Shown piece by piece: positions 13,390-24,332 of a stretch of 64,000 nucleotides of DNA. Each line of letters starts with the position of its first letter. Positions within the stretch are counted from its first letter, which is position 1. Origin of the DNA: Cytospora piceicola (taxonomy: Eukaryota > Ascomycota > Sordariomycetes > Diaporthales > Cytosporaceae); NCBI GenBank assembly GCA_023375675.1, contig JALQBC010000065.1:491-64490 (forward strand), in the 5' to 3' direction. The position numbers and the translations under genes are program-made. The notes beneath the pieces were generated by a model, which worked only from the letters and a program-made list of their open reading frames with translations, made no database searches and had not been told where the DNA came from.

Positions 13390-13692
13390 TATTGTAAAGG
13401 TAAATAACCTTTATAAAAGACTAAAAGCTACCGGCTTTATTACGTTAAGGTTAATTAAGAGTAAACCCGAAGGCTTATACTTTCGAACAACTATCGGCTA
13501 TAAAAATAAAGGTAAAAAGATAAAAGGGATAATGTTTAAGTTTAATTATATCGGAATAAGTATAGGTAGTAAAACTTCGTTATATATTGTTCTTATTTAA
13601 GTAAAAAGAGTGATTAAAATAAGCACTCGAGATGCCTTTTAAAAGATACCGACGTAGGGTTAGTAGGTCTGGTACTACTAGCTACCGCGTTA
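13390..13692 (-). repeat. 5' LTR (element orientation) of the Gypsy element
   Basis: This 303 bp copy starts TATTGTAAAGG and ends CTACCGCGTTA. It is less mutated than its partner at 1519-1821: it keeps GGGTTAGTAGGTCTGGTAC where the other reads AGGTTAATAAGTCTAGTAT. It is followed by the ATAT target duplication and then satellite. Confidence 0.88.
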
Positions 13693-13925
13693 ATATAACT
13701 ATATTTAAGCTTAATATTAAATCTTTTAATAATATAATATATATATTATAATAAATAAACTATAGTTACTTAATAAAAAGCTATTATATAACTACGTTTA
13801 CGCTTAATATTAAATCTTTTAATAATATAATATATATATATATATATAAATAAACTATAATTACTTAATAGAAAGCGGTTATATAACTATATTTAAGCTT
13901 AATATTAAATCTTTTAATATTAAAC
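13693..13925. repeat. Satellite array, right of the retrotransposon
   Basis: Three further copies of the satellite unit (AAAGCGGTTATATAACTATATTTAAGC type, cores near 13697, 13780 and 13872) continue the array interrupted by the retrotransposon. The array ends near 13925 in a TTTAATTATTAAAAATAAA tract. Confidence 0.8.
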
Positions 13926-15930
13926 TTTAATTATTAAAAATAAAACTATTTAATAATTACCTTTAATATATATATATATATAATATAAATAGCTTTATAA
14001 TTATAATTAAATATTAATATAATATTAAAAGGTATAATTTTTTAAAAACTAGTTATATTATAATCTAAGTAAAGAACCGGTTTAAACCGGTATTTAACTA
14101 CCTAAAAGATATTTTTTATAAAGGATCGAAAAGTATTATACTATAAACCTAAACTTTTAGGTATTTTTAACTAAAGGAGAACCTTATTTTAAACCGGTTT
14201 AAAGCCGGTTATAAATAGTATAGAAATCCTTAGCTAACGATATTACCGGGGTAGTTAAGTATTACTATAGCTTTACTTATAACCTTACCTTCTTTTTACT
14301 TAAAATAGTAATAGTAATAAGTATAGAAGGCTAAATTACAGTTATTAAACTTATAGTATATATAATACTGTTTAATAAGCTTATAGATTTCTATAAACTA
14401 GTTAAAAATTAGTTTAAAAAAGGTTTAAAAGATTATATATACTTACTTTTATTAAAGTTTTTATAAAAGTTATAAATATTTTTAACCGATTTTCTATTTT
14501 TATTAACGGTACTGAAGGCTATATAGTAGGCAGTAGTAAAGTAGATCTGTTTTATATTAGTGCCGAACCGGTTTAAAGCTAGTTAAAAATATATACTTAG
14601 TTTTTTCCGAAGAACTTTTTATTCTTTACCTTCTTTATAGGCTAAGTATTATCTTTAATATAGGAGGTAATATAGTAAACGACCTTTAAGTAGTTCGGAA
14701 CCGGTTAAAAAATAGTATAAAGCGGGTATATATATAACTTATTTTTAATACGGAAAGATCGAAGGTCTTTTATTATATCCTGTTAAGTAGCTTTTTTAGT
14801 AGTCTTTTTAATAGCTTTTTTAGCCGCTTACTTTACTAGCTTTTTAACTTTTTTCTTTTCTTTTTCGCGTTTTTTACGTTAAGCTTTAGTATAGCCGAAG
14901 TTAAAATTGTTAGTATTAACGACTAAAGCTAGTTAAAAACCGGTTTTAAATAAGTTTTAAAAATATTTAATTTTTTACGTTATTAGATTTATAGTTAAAG
15001 CTTTTAGTAGCGGTTTATAACGCCGATATAGTAGCTTAAAACCGGTTAAAAACTAATTCGAAATAACTCCGGAATTAATATAAAAGTACTTAAAGTAGCT
15101 TAAAGCTGCTAATAAAAACGTTTACTACCTTTATTTTAAGCGGCTTTATCGGTAAGATCTTTATATTACTTAACGTAGTATTAGGTCTCGATATACTTTT
15201 TAAAAAAAGTCGACTTTATATATTTTTAAAAAGAGTTTAAAACCGGTTTAAAACTAGTTTAAAAGTTACTTACCTTTTCGATATATTATACGCCGGTTTT
15301 AAGGTTTTAGTAATAGTAAATAGTTTCGTTATAAACGTAGTCGGCGATATAAGTATTATAAATATTATAGCCGGTTTTTTAATAGAAAGACTAACGGTTT
15401 TTATCGGACTTCGGAAACGGTTAAAAGCTTATTTAAAACTAATACGATAAAAGTTTTAAACTTATAACTTCGGTCGCTTTAAAGTAGTAAAGCTAGTATT
15501 CGTTAAAACGTCGTTTTAGGTTAAAGTAGCTTTAGTATATTAGCTAAAATATATTTATTATTAGTTTTAAGTAATTCTTAACCGGTTTTAAACTAAGTAT
15601 ATACTATTTATATTAATATATATTTTTATAACTTTATAGTTAGGCGTTATTTTTATAGTTATTATAAGTTATTAAGTTTAAATTAAAAAAATTAAAAGTA
15701 TAGAAAAGATTAAGTAAATAGAATTAACGTTATATAGTAATACTAAAACTTAGTAAAATATATTATAGCTATACTATAGTATTAAATTTAATATACGTAG
15801 GTATACTTTTTATAATATTTAAGTTAATAATAAGTCTATAAATACTTTTAATATTAAAGTCTTACTTTAGCTATTTATAACCGGCTCGGAACCGGTTTAT
15901 ACCTATTCTGACCTTATACCCTGTTCTGTT
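13926..15930. other. RIP-mutated AT-rich DNA, unidentified degraded repeat
   Basis: No open frame survives. A short motif close to AACCGGTTTAAA(A/G)CCGGTT recurs at irregular spacing (near 14080, 14190, 14566, 14697, 14939, 15036, 15239, 15580 and 15885). On the minus strand around 14790-14930 a Lys/Arg-rich reading (RKKREKEKKKVKKLVK) hints at a former coding region, but the family was not recognised. The AT-rich state ends abruptly near 15930. Confidence 0.55.
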
Positions 15931-16401
15931 ACTTGTATATACCTCGATTTTAGCGCACGGGCTATAAAAATCATCGGGATCTCTGTCGGGTCAGCCGAGC
16001 GCACAGTGGGGCGTCAGCTCAACTTCTATTTGGTATGAAAGTAAGAGAGCCGTCGGGGGTCATGGCTGCCTGCAGTAAGGCTGTAGGGTAGCATTGAAGA
16101 TGGTATCGATAAGACGCCAGTTGGTGACGTGCCGGGCAGCCGATTGGTCTGATTGGTCATGTGGCGCGACGATCAATGGCACGGCCCACCACAGCCCAGC
16201 AGAGGGGCACGGACCAGCAAGATTTTTTGGCGAGACACTGCAGCTTCCTTTCTTCGATGTCATAGAGAGGTGGTTACAGGTCGCACTTCTAGCAGCTCAC
16301 AAAGCACCGAAGCCACAGTCCAACCACGGATATTGGAGGTCCGACAGTAAGCCAACTCTGACTTCTCCAGCCAGAGATACGCGACATCCCTTCTCACAGC
16401 A

Positions 16402-17103
16402 ATGCAGGACATGATGAAGACGTCGCAATTCCGGTCGGCCCTCGGCCTCCTGACGCGGTCCGGCGCTGTGCAACAACCTCTCCAAATTCGATTCGCACAC
16501 CAGCAAGCGTCCAAGACGCCGATAATACCATCACCGACCCCATTCGTACCCGATGTCAAGACATTCCTCACCCTCATCGGCCGTGGCATGAGCTCACACA
16601 CGGCCAAGTTCCCAACTTGGGAAGCCCTCTTCTCCTTGACGTCTCCTCAGCTGAAAGAGCTGGGCATAGAACCACCGCGATTGAGGAAATATCTGATTAA
16701 CTGGAGGGAGAAGTTTCGGTTGGGTAACTTTGGCCCTGGTGGAGACATCAAGCACGTCGAGGATGGCAAGGCCAAGCTTGCGATAACCGAGGTGGAGAGA
16801 GGCCCGCTGGACATATCGCGCCACGTTGTCAACATACCACTAAGCAAGAAGATTGAGGAGGCCAGGACCTACGAGAAGGTTAAGGTCGAAAGATACCACG
16901 TTGAGGGTACCAACACGATTGCCGGACCCTACGCATTACCGGTCAAGGGAGGCAGTGCCGCGCTGATCACAATCACTGAGGGCATGTGGGAGGAGAAGAG
17001 AGGACGCAAGATCGATGGTGGTGAGCGGAGACGTGAGGAGGTGCGGTTCAAGAGACGTGTGGCTGAGCGCAAGGCGGCCAGAGAAGCAATGGGCTTCATG
17101 TAA
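16402..17103 (+). CDS. Small ribosomal subunit protein mS41 (IGR motif, Fyv4 family), mitochondrial
   Basis: A single-exon gene of 233 residues and the first intact gene beside the RIP block. Residues about 55-105 form the IGR-motif domain, with the signature LIGRGM followed by KFPTWEALFSLTSPQLKELGI and a basic RKYLINWREKFRLG helix. This domain defines yeast Fyv4/mS41, a component of the mitochondrial ribosome small subunit. The first 30 residues are basic, free of acidic residues after position 3 and end in a RFAHQQ-type presequence, fitting mitochondrial import. The C-terminal tail is Arg/Lys/Glu-rich, as in other fungal members. The ATG at 16402 is followed by two in-frame ATGs at codons 4 and 5, so translation could begin slightly later. 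Its nearness to heterochromatin does not seem to have introduced stops. Confidence 0.9.
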   Translation: MQDMMKTSQFRSALGLLTRSGAVQQPLQIRFAHQQASKTPIIPSPTPFVPDVKTFLTLIGRGMSSHTAKFPTWEALFSLTSPQLKELGIEPPRLRKYLINWREKFRLGNFGPGGDIKHVEDGKAKLAITEVERGPLDISRHVVNIPLSKKIEEARTYEKVKVERYHVEGTNTIAGPYALPVKGGSAALITITEGMWEEKRGRKIDGGERRREEVRFKRRVAERKAAREAMGFM

Positions 17104-20100
17104 AGAGGCCACTGGAGGTTGGGCCCACATGTAATGCATGCTGCGGCGCGTGTACAATACCATTGCAAAACATCCATCAGAACCAAACCTCTTTTGCGGT
17201 TTTCAAGCAAGCAATTTGGAGCGCGAAGGATCACTGTTCCAGAGCTTCTTGGGGTTTGTAGCCTCATCGCGACCAAGACGTCGGACACCATGGCAGTTTG
17301 ACTGCAGCTTCCAATCTGACAAGTGCAGCACGTGTGCTTCTATGGTTTTCCGAGTGTCTCGAAACCCGGCATCAGGAGGGCGTTAAAAAGGACCACGAAT
17401 CTGCGAATCTCATTGTAGGAAGGATGTAGCCTGAAGATTCACTACACAGCACTACCTGCTGTCGTGCTGTGGTTGCCATCAATCCTTTCTAGGCGTATAT
17501 GTCGATTCGGCTATACGACCCAATTGTACACCAAGTTCTCTCCGCTCGAACTGTACAGCCAATATTCTCGGCATATAGAAGGATTTCCTGAGGCTGATTT
17601 CTGTATGTAAGCCTCAACCTAATGTTGCGCAATAGCCATGCCACTTGTTTTCTGCCCGGATTGAGGACTCTCAAACGAAACTTATTTGTTTTACACTGAG
17701 TTTGGCGGATCCCAATAATAAAATTGGTGCTGTGGAAGTCACGAATTTGAAGGCCATATTCCTAGGGCTATAATACCCTCATGTCTTGACTAAATGGGGC
17801 TCTAAACCCAGAAACCGTCTGGAAGCACATATGCTTCCTCAGAGGCATGCTGCTCCACAGTTTAGGCCCACCACGGGCCGAGCCGAAGTTCCAGAGCTAC
17901 CAAGCTTTCGGAACGCCTTGTAGTACAAAGAAGCGCCACTGTTTTGCCATGATTTCCTCAATGTACCTACCTACCTAGGTACTTTACTGATCGTTGACGC
18001 TTCACTCATAGTCCAATGCTGGATTCGTCTCAGCAAATTCCATGAACACTTTGGATCTGCCCCTTTGTATGTCGAGATACAAATAGTATTTGGTCACTCC
18101 TTCCATCATACGTGCGCAAGGCACACTCCAGCACTCGTCATCGCCTGTCCAGGCGACACCTTTGTAAAGTCGAATAAACAACACACCTTGGACATTGGGC
18201 GCGTCATCTGGTTTACGAGTACAAGCCACATTTTAAGGCAGCAACAATGATAACCTTCCTTTTAAGGTTGGTAGGGCAAGGTTGGTAGGGCTGACCCTAG
18301 AGCAAGTCATATGTCAATCCGGCCTCTGCTTATTTGTCCGCGTCACCACTGTGGAACGCGCATGCTTCCAACATCTGCACCAGAACTCTTATCGTCTCAC
18401 CCCACTCTCCTCCCTGAGACCAACCAGATGTCCGGAACAGCCATTAAACATACACAATGAGTCGACGCGTGGACTCCGAATTTTGAATAGGAGTGATCGT
18501 GTGGTATCCTAACGGTTTAGGCGACCACTACACTTGACGCCAGGCATTCGGGAGGCCCGGAATCCCGACTTCATTCGATCATGAGAACGGTTATCAAATG
18601 ACGCCTTGACCCAGTAGGACCTCAAGATGCGACAGTCTGTAAATGGTGCCGATACGAGACCGCACAAATGATTAATGAGTTATTTACGAATTCTCGACAT
18701 GACAAATTACGGAAGACTGCGGAAAACTGAAACTCGATGGGCAAGATCTTCAGATCACCTGGCCGCGAGGTAGGGAATACTCGGCCGAGTCGAGCCGGAA
18801 CCGAAACCCCTCATATCTACTACAGTATTAAGTATGCACAAGGATTCCTGGAAATTATCAATTGACGAATCGGACCTCAACTGTTATCCGTCACCTGGTC
18901 ACTCCGCGTCCCGATAGCAACCGGCGCTCGGAGATAACGGGGCGGCACCGAGCTGAAGCCTACGGGCAACGATCTCTAATATTGTACCTTGTTATTATCC
19001 GTATTCCGTATTCCGAGCTCCGAAGGATCCCTAAGCTGGCTGGACAGCAACGTCAAAGGCTCATCATTTGTCATTCTAGAGTTTCTGAAACAGGGATTCT
19101 GACAAACATGCCATGTCTCACTAACCTCGTGCTTGGGTGACTCAGGGCGAGGTACTGGCTCCTGCAGACACAAATGAGTCACCCCGAGGTCCACGCATGG
19201 CAGCAATCTTCTCCACGCCGGTCAGTTTCCTAATCACGCAGTGGCAGCATGCCTTTTCCGACCTCATTGACGAGCAGGGCGAGTCTCTTTTCCTTGTTCC
19301 TCCGCGCGGGATCAGGTCGTGTATGTCACTCTTGATAGTGCTTCTGCCATTGTCAAAGTCACTCATTCCCCTCAATATCCGCACCTGTGACTTAATTTGA
19401 TCATGGGGTCGGGGAACTGCTCGTCAAGGGCGGAGTTTCCTGCAGAGCATGTTCCTGGATGAGGCTGATCGTTTGTGTTCTGCTAGCAGTTCACCGCGGG
19501 AACCGTTGGCGGCTCGGGGTACATGGAGGAAGAGGGCCTCTGTCTTGACCTCGACGGAGGTGGCCAGTCTCCAACATCGGTGGCACTTGCTCCACCCACG
19601 TCTCTCTTGGTGAAAGCAGACAAGGCAATACATCGTTTCGCGACATTGCGAACTGGAGGGATAAGGATCCTGGTCCCTTCGTCTTTGCTAGCTGGGGGAA
19701 TGCGAGAAGGCTCAGAAAAGACGGCCTCTGGTCAAGAGTCCCGGAGAAGTCTCACGGTTCGGCTCACGTCCTGAAATGCGGCTGGATCTCACCAGCCGCG
19801 ACTGTGGAAGACGCAAAGCGTGGAGTAATAAGCTTAATTTGAGGTCTGCGAGGAGGGTCTGCCAATGCTTGTCTCATCCCACAGTATACCTTGGGAGTTC
19901 AGACTCCCAAGTCTTCAAGGTACTAGAGACTGCCTTTACCACAGATCAGAAGAGCCGGTAGCCGATATCAGATGGGACTAAGGATACCGACGTACTGGCT
20001 AGTGCCAGGTACTTGATCTACATGCACCATCACCATGCGTCCCGTACCTTGAGCTATGGTCATGGACCTTTGGTTACCTACATGATAACAGAGTTGAAGC

Positions 20101-20892
20101 AACTGTCGTTGGTGGCCTGGGCACCACCAAAAAGACCAAATACTGGTCTCCAGCCTGGAATAAGGCGTTCCTTGTGTCTCCCTTCCGTGGACAACTTCGG
20201 CACAAAACCAGCCTCTTTTCGAATACCAACCTGGTCTTCTGTTGCTGTATGTCGCATTACTCGTTTATGTACTAGGCCATGCATGTAAGCAAGCAGGTCC
20301 CTGGTCTAGTATTCTGACCCATCAACAGCCAGGGATAAGTCAGTCATATCGCTCGAGACCGGTCCCTCTCTTGTCTTTCCTCCTGATCTCCCGGAGTTGC
20401 CTCATGTGCCGTTTATCTTGCTGCCTGCCTTAGGTATCTACAATAATACCGTTAGCGGGGTCCACTTCCGGGTGATCGGACTACACACACCTTGCTCTCC
20501 CCTTGTATCCTCGTCCCCGTGACCACCCAACGCGGCTATGAGTACAACCGTTCGTTACCCGCTGGTGGATGTACCCACATACTGGTTCCCCTATCTAGAC
20601 ATTTCGCGCGGTCTGACAGCATGGCTTCCACGTCCTCGACTATCTGTTCCTGGATAGGATGGCTGGCTGGCCCCCAAGTCAGTCAGGACCTTGCGTCACG
20701 CACTGTCGAAGCAGGTGGTGTCACCATGTCCCATCATCTCCGACAGTCACCCTCCGAATGGCCCGGACGCTCCTCTTCCTTCAAAGCATGGCTGCGCGTC
20801 TACCCTACGCGTCTACCCTAGGGTATACGTTAGGACTTACACGTACATACTAGGACGTGGGCCTCCCGGCTGGCTGGTGTCTGGATGAGGTG
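17104..20892. other. Long intergenic region, no gene found
   Basis: About 3.8 kb of mixed-composition DNA with only short open frames that lack recognisable domains, codon bias or splice context. It contains CCTACCTACCTAGGTAC near 17970. I see no tRNA or transposon. It may include the distal promoter of the bZIP-like gene. Confidence 0.6.
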
Positions 20893-20900
20893 TATATAAA
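20893..20900 (+). promoter_or_regulatory. TATA box candidate upstream of the bZIP-like gene
   Basis: TATATAAA lies 235 bp upstream of the ATG at 21135, in the correct orientation. The leader between them carries no other obvious core promoter element. The assignment is by sequence match only. Confidence 0.4.
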
Positions 20901-21134
20901 TATTCAGATGTTGCCACCTTAGTATCAAACCCACTCTATACACGATATCATCATCGATAACACGGATCTGTATATGCAAACCTCTCTACCCCTGACTACT
21001 ATAGTATATTGTCGTGGTCTGCACATTCACAAGGAATATCACTGTCTTTATAGGCCACTGACCAGCCTGACTACCACTGAGTTACGGATCATTGTACTTA
21101 GACGTGGGCATCTATCCCGACAATTCGCAGTTAT

Positions 21135-22038
21135 ATGTCCTCGCCTGAATTGTCTAGCATCACTGAGTCTAAATCATACCTCTCCATTGTCACCACAGAC
21201 ATCCCAGAAGAAGAAGAAGAAGAGTACCCCGACGAGACTCTCACACCCCGCCAACCACACTTCCTGCCCTTACCGCAAAACTTGGGAAGCTCATCTAGGC
21301 GCGAGAAAGCGAAGCCGAGAGACAAGCAACACTCAGACTCAGAAACCGAGCAAGACAGTCCCATCAAAATGCCGTCCGGATCATCCTCAAAACACCACCA
21401 CTCCTCCTCCTCCAGCTCGAAGCACGGGTCCTCGTCCAAGCACCAGCCGAAAAGCGACGACTGGTCGGACGTCACTGAGCCCGATGAGAGGAGGCGGATC
21501 CAGAACAGAATCGCACAGAGGAAGTTTCGTAAGTGTCCCCACCGTGCCCCCGGGGTCCCCATTCTCCCATCAGGCAGTCCGAATATCCCGCTGACTTGGG
21601 GACACCCTCACAGGCGAGAAGGCCCGCGAGCAAAAGGAGCGCGAGGAGCGCGAGGCCCGCAACCAGGAGCTCGCCGGCAGCTCGTACCAGGTGCCCGTGC
21701 CGGGCGACTTCGCGTCGATGGGCGGCGGCGGCGGCGGCGGCGACGGCGACCAGCTCTCGGGCGTGCCCTGGGGCGGCCTCAACCTGCAGCACATGGTGGC
21801 CATGGGCCACGGGGGCGGCGGCGGCGGCGGCGGCGGGAGCCGCAGGGGCGCCTCGGACCGGCACGACTACGACCCGCAGCTCTACGGCGCCCAGCCCGCG
21901 GCCCCCCCGTACGGCGGCGGGGGCCCGGCCTACGGCGCTGATGACAGGTATTTCGACCACTCGGCCTCGTCGCCCTCGTACTCTTACAACTTCTCAGGGG
22001 ACAGCAGCAGCAGCAGCCGCTCGGGGACGAGGCGCTAG
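21135..22038 (+). CDS. bZIP-type basic-region transcription factor without a clear leucine zipper
   Basis: Two exons, 21135-21528 and 21614-22038, with an 85 bp intron (GTAAGT...CAG), give 272 residues. Residues about 110-140 read DDWSDVTEPDERRRIQNRI followed by AQRKFREKAREQKERE, matching the NxxAxxxFR basic region of fungal AP-1-like bZIP factors (N-R-I-A-Q-R-K-F-R). The intron splits the Arg codon that ends this motif, which supports the join. The usual heptad leucines do not follow: after about 20 Glu/Arg-rich residues the chain becomes Gly-, Ser- and Pro-rich, with poly-Gly runs encoded by GGC repeats. The N-terminal half is acidic (EEEEEE) and Ser/His-rich, like an activation or disordered region. 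Fungal proteins of this class are presumably nuclear. Target genes are unknown. Confidence 0.82.
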
Positions 22039-23517
22039 AGGGCGAGGGGGAGGGGAGAGATTCTGGGGACGTGAGTTGCCTCCTGAGTGTACCACTAAAG
22101 TCCAATTTGGGCAGTCAGACTGACATGTAATTCAGGGCTCCTCTTTTGCCTGAGGCAGCAATGGATGTAGTTATATGGAGCGTTTGAGTTTCATCGCGGC
22201 ATTGGGACGGTACGGAAACAGCAATACGGTGATGATTTACGAAGGATAACAGTCTCGTCTCTGGAAGATGATGGTACTCAGACATCCAGCTCATGTTTGT
22301 GGTGTTATGGAGTTTGGTGAATTCGTGGCCTGGGTCCAGATACATAAACTGGTTGTGTGATTTGGCGTCGAATCAGGAGTATACGTCCTTGGTACTTTTT
22401 TCTTGTCAGATATACCCTCCTCGTCAAGCCTTACAGCTATGAAGAGGGCTGCCTCTCGATCAGGGCGTGCCTTTTACAGGGCAGGAACAGCAGATTGGAA
22501 GTAGATTGCTTGGATGGCAGAACGGTAGACCCTACAGATCTCCCAATCATATCATTTTAACACCACCAAACATATGCCGCGTTATGCTCTCGTCCGTCTT
22601 CTCAGACCAATCAGGGGGTGCATATGTATCACTCCAGGCATCTCCGACATACGCTACGACATGCAGTAGTCATCGGCGTTGGAGCTAGCCCTGCGCGTAC
22701 ATGCGTTGCGTGCATATATACATGCCTCGGTATGTAAGGGCGTGGCTGCCTAAATAAATATGTATAATTCTCATGATGTCGTGCCCCCTGGCCTGACCCA
22801 GATCAGCGCCTCTCTGCGTTAGGTAGTTCCACGTCAAGCAATACACTGTATCCTCTGTGCGTGGATATTTGGGTACCTAGACACAGAAGGAGTGACACTG
22901 CAATCCGATTTGCAACGTTACTTGATGTATCTAGTAGATTTCCACAGTCGGAAATGGGCAAGTCCGTAATATTTGTCCAAGTATAATTGATCCTTCTTTG
23001 TGCCAGTGACTCTTCTATAACCTATGACTACAACTTTCTCGATGGTGTGTTGAATCTCAGTGCTTCACTGATCAAATGGTCAGCTACACAATCCAGAATC
23101 GTTGTCACAGACCGAGTCTAGGATGGCATGACTTGGAGCTGACAGCCATTTCCTTCCCATGAAGTCGGAGCGGCCGTCCTCCTCGACCTCATTAGTGTCA
23201 TAAAACTGCTCGGCCCAGATTGAACATCTGTGTGGGTTGTGTGCTTCAGGTCCCCAAATCGCAGTGTCCTGTCAGATGTCAGAGTCATATATCACACCAG
23301 TCCATCTGGCCCCAGATGTGCTGTCGTCGTCACATCTGCGGTGGCTAACTGTTTCCACCTCCCAAGAAATCAGTACCAACGAGGTAGGACTTCAGATTAA
23401 TGATATAATAGCAAAAAAGAAAGCAACTGCAATCCCCTCCGACCCTGCTCTTAATTAGTCATAGGATTACGGGGCATTCCCAACACACAGCGCGAAACTC
23501 GAGGGCCGACAGAGTAC

Positions 23518-23620
23518 TGGTCTCCTGGTGGGATTCGAATCGAGGGCGTTGAGTCCACATTAAACTGCGGCTCCGGAAATAGTTGACACTATAACCGTTA
23601 CACCACATCTTCAATCGACC
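23518..23620 (-). pseudogene. Degenerate tRNA-like sequence (Gln-type features) or SINE head
   Basis: On the minus strand GGTGTAACGGTTATAGTGTC resembles the D-arm/A-box of tRNA-Gln. It is followed at normal distance by GATTCGAATCCC (B-box) and GGAGACCA (acceptor 3' strand). The T-stem and the 5' acceptor strand do not pair, so it is not a working tRNA. It could be a tRNA pseudogene or the 5' part of a tRNA-derived SINE. Confidence 0.4.
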
Positions 23621-23978
23621 GGTTGCTGAAGACTGGGCGGACAAGGCTGCCATATAGGGGTGCTTTCGTCTGATGTTTCGGTGCCTGCCTGGGGGAAGGA
23701 AGGGGGGGGGGGCCTGTGGTTAGTGGTGTGTGCCTGAGGCGGCCCTTGGGGCAGGCACCTAAGAGTCTGACTGCCACAACACCCACAACACCCGGGCCTG
23801 ATAGATTCCTTCAGCGCCAGGCCCGTGAGAAACGCTCAGCCATCAATGTTATCGGGTATTCTCCCACAGTAATACAGCTTAGTATTAAGTGATCCATCGA
23901 ACTCCCGCAGGTCCACTTGAACCCGTGATCGAATTGTCCGTGAGTATAGACATGCATCAAGTAACTGGCTGGACAACA

Positions 23979-24047
23979 GGCCCTGTGGTCAAGTGGAAAT
24001 TGACATGTCGGCCTCGTACCAACTGTACCAGGTTTCCAACCCCCCAT
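23979..24047 (+). pseudogene. Degenerate tRNA-like sequence (Thr-type features)
   Basis: GGCCCTGTGGTCAAGTGG resembles an acceptor plus A-box. CTCGTAC could be an anticodon loop with CGT, and CAGGTTTCCAACCCCC resembles a decayed B-box. The 3' acceptor strand is missing. This is a weak call. Confidence 0.25.
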
Positions 24048-24226
24048 AACACACGAGTGCTTCACAGTGTGCATGCGTCAAATGAACATCGGTCACCGCT
24101 TGCATCACTTCAACGGTGTCAGTTACAGCAAATCGCATAGAAGGAAAACAAGAGTATGCCTCACCTGAACTTCACAGACCAACTTATTTCTTCCTCATGT
24201 CATCCGCAAGCGGAATGATCATAACG

Positions 24227-24332
24227 AAAAAAAAAGTTAGAGCTTTCTTTGTATAGCGTGTCATCCTTAGTGCAGGGGCCATGCTAATTTTCTCTGTATT
24301 GTTTCAAATTGACCAGATGTCCGAAGACTGGA
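24227..24332 (-). ncRNA. U6 spliceosomal snRNA
   Basis: Reading the minus strand from about 24332 gives a 5' hairpin with a TTCG loop (GTC-TTCG-GAC, 24319-24328). Then come ATCTGGTCAATTTGAAACA, the invariant ACAGAGA box (24291-24297), the AGC triad (24283-24285), and the internal stem-loop GCCCCTGCACTAAGGATGACA. It ends in a run of nine T (24227-24235), a Pol III terminator. U6 pairs with U4 and then U2 and holds the catalytic metals of the spliceosome. Between the ACAGAGA box and the triad the sequence is AAATT where most fungi have AGATT, a single difference. Possible TATA-like elements lie upstream (TATAAAG near 24385, TTTATC near 24355). The exact 5' end is uncertain by a few bases. Confidence 0.88.

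Larger units (their letters stand above)
1519..13692 (-). mobile_element. RIP-degraded Ty3/Gypsy LTR retrotransposon, full length (12.2 kb)
   Basis: Two direct repeats of exactly 303 bp (1519-1821 and 13390-13692) align without a visible gap and differ mainly by C/T and G/A transitions. Both begin and end with TA, as TG...CA ends would after RIP. The element is flanked by ATAT on each side (1515-1518 and 13693-13696). Deleting it with one ATAT copy restores a normal satellite unit (GCGGTTATATAACTATATTTAAG), so the boundaries are well supported. Reverse transcriptase, RNase H and integrase remnants read on the minus strand, so the 5' LTR is the one at 13390-13692. No open frame survives. At 12.2 kb it is much longer than typical 5-8 kb fungal Gypsy elements, because about 4 kb lies between the pol relic and the 3' LTR and carries a coding-like relic on the plus strand. 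Confidence 0.9.
22039..24226. other. Intergenic region with tRNA-like relics
   Basis: No protein gene was found. The region carries a G-run near 23702-23712 and two degenerate tRNA-like segments (23518-23620 and 23979-24047, listed separately), just downstream of the U6 gene on its own strand. Confidence 0.6.

Noticed and set aside
1..15930. AT-rich block as mitochondrial or plasmid DNA
   Set aside because: It has LTRs, a target duplication and RIP-type loss of CpA/TpG, and joins directly to nuclear genes.
17104..20892. Several 60-90 residue frames in the long spacer
   Set aside because: Lengths are those expected by chance and none shows a motif or codon bias.
20974..21594. 206-residue open frame overlapping the bZIP-like gene
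   Set aside because: It lies in another frame over the bZIP exon 1, has no domain, and the bZIP basic region joins cleanly across the intron in the other frame.
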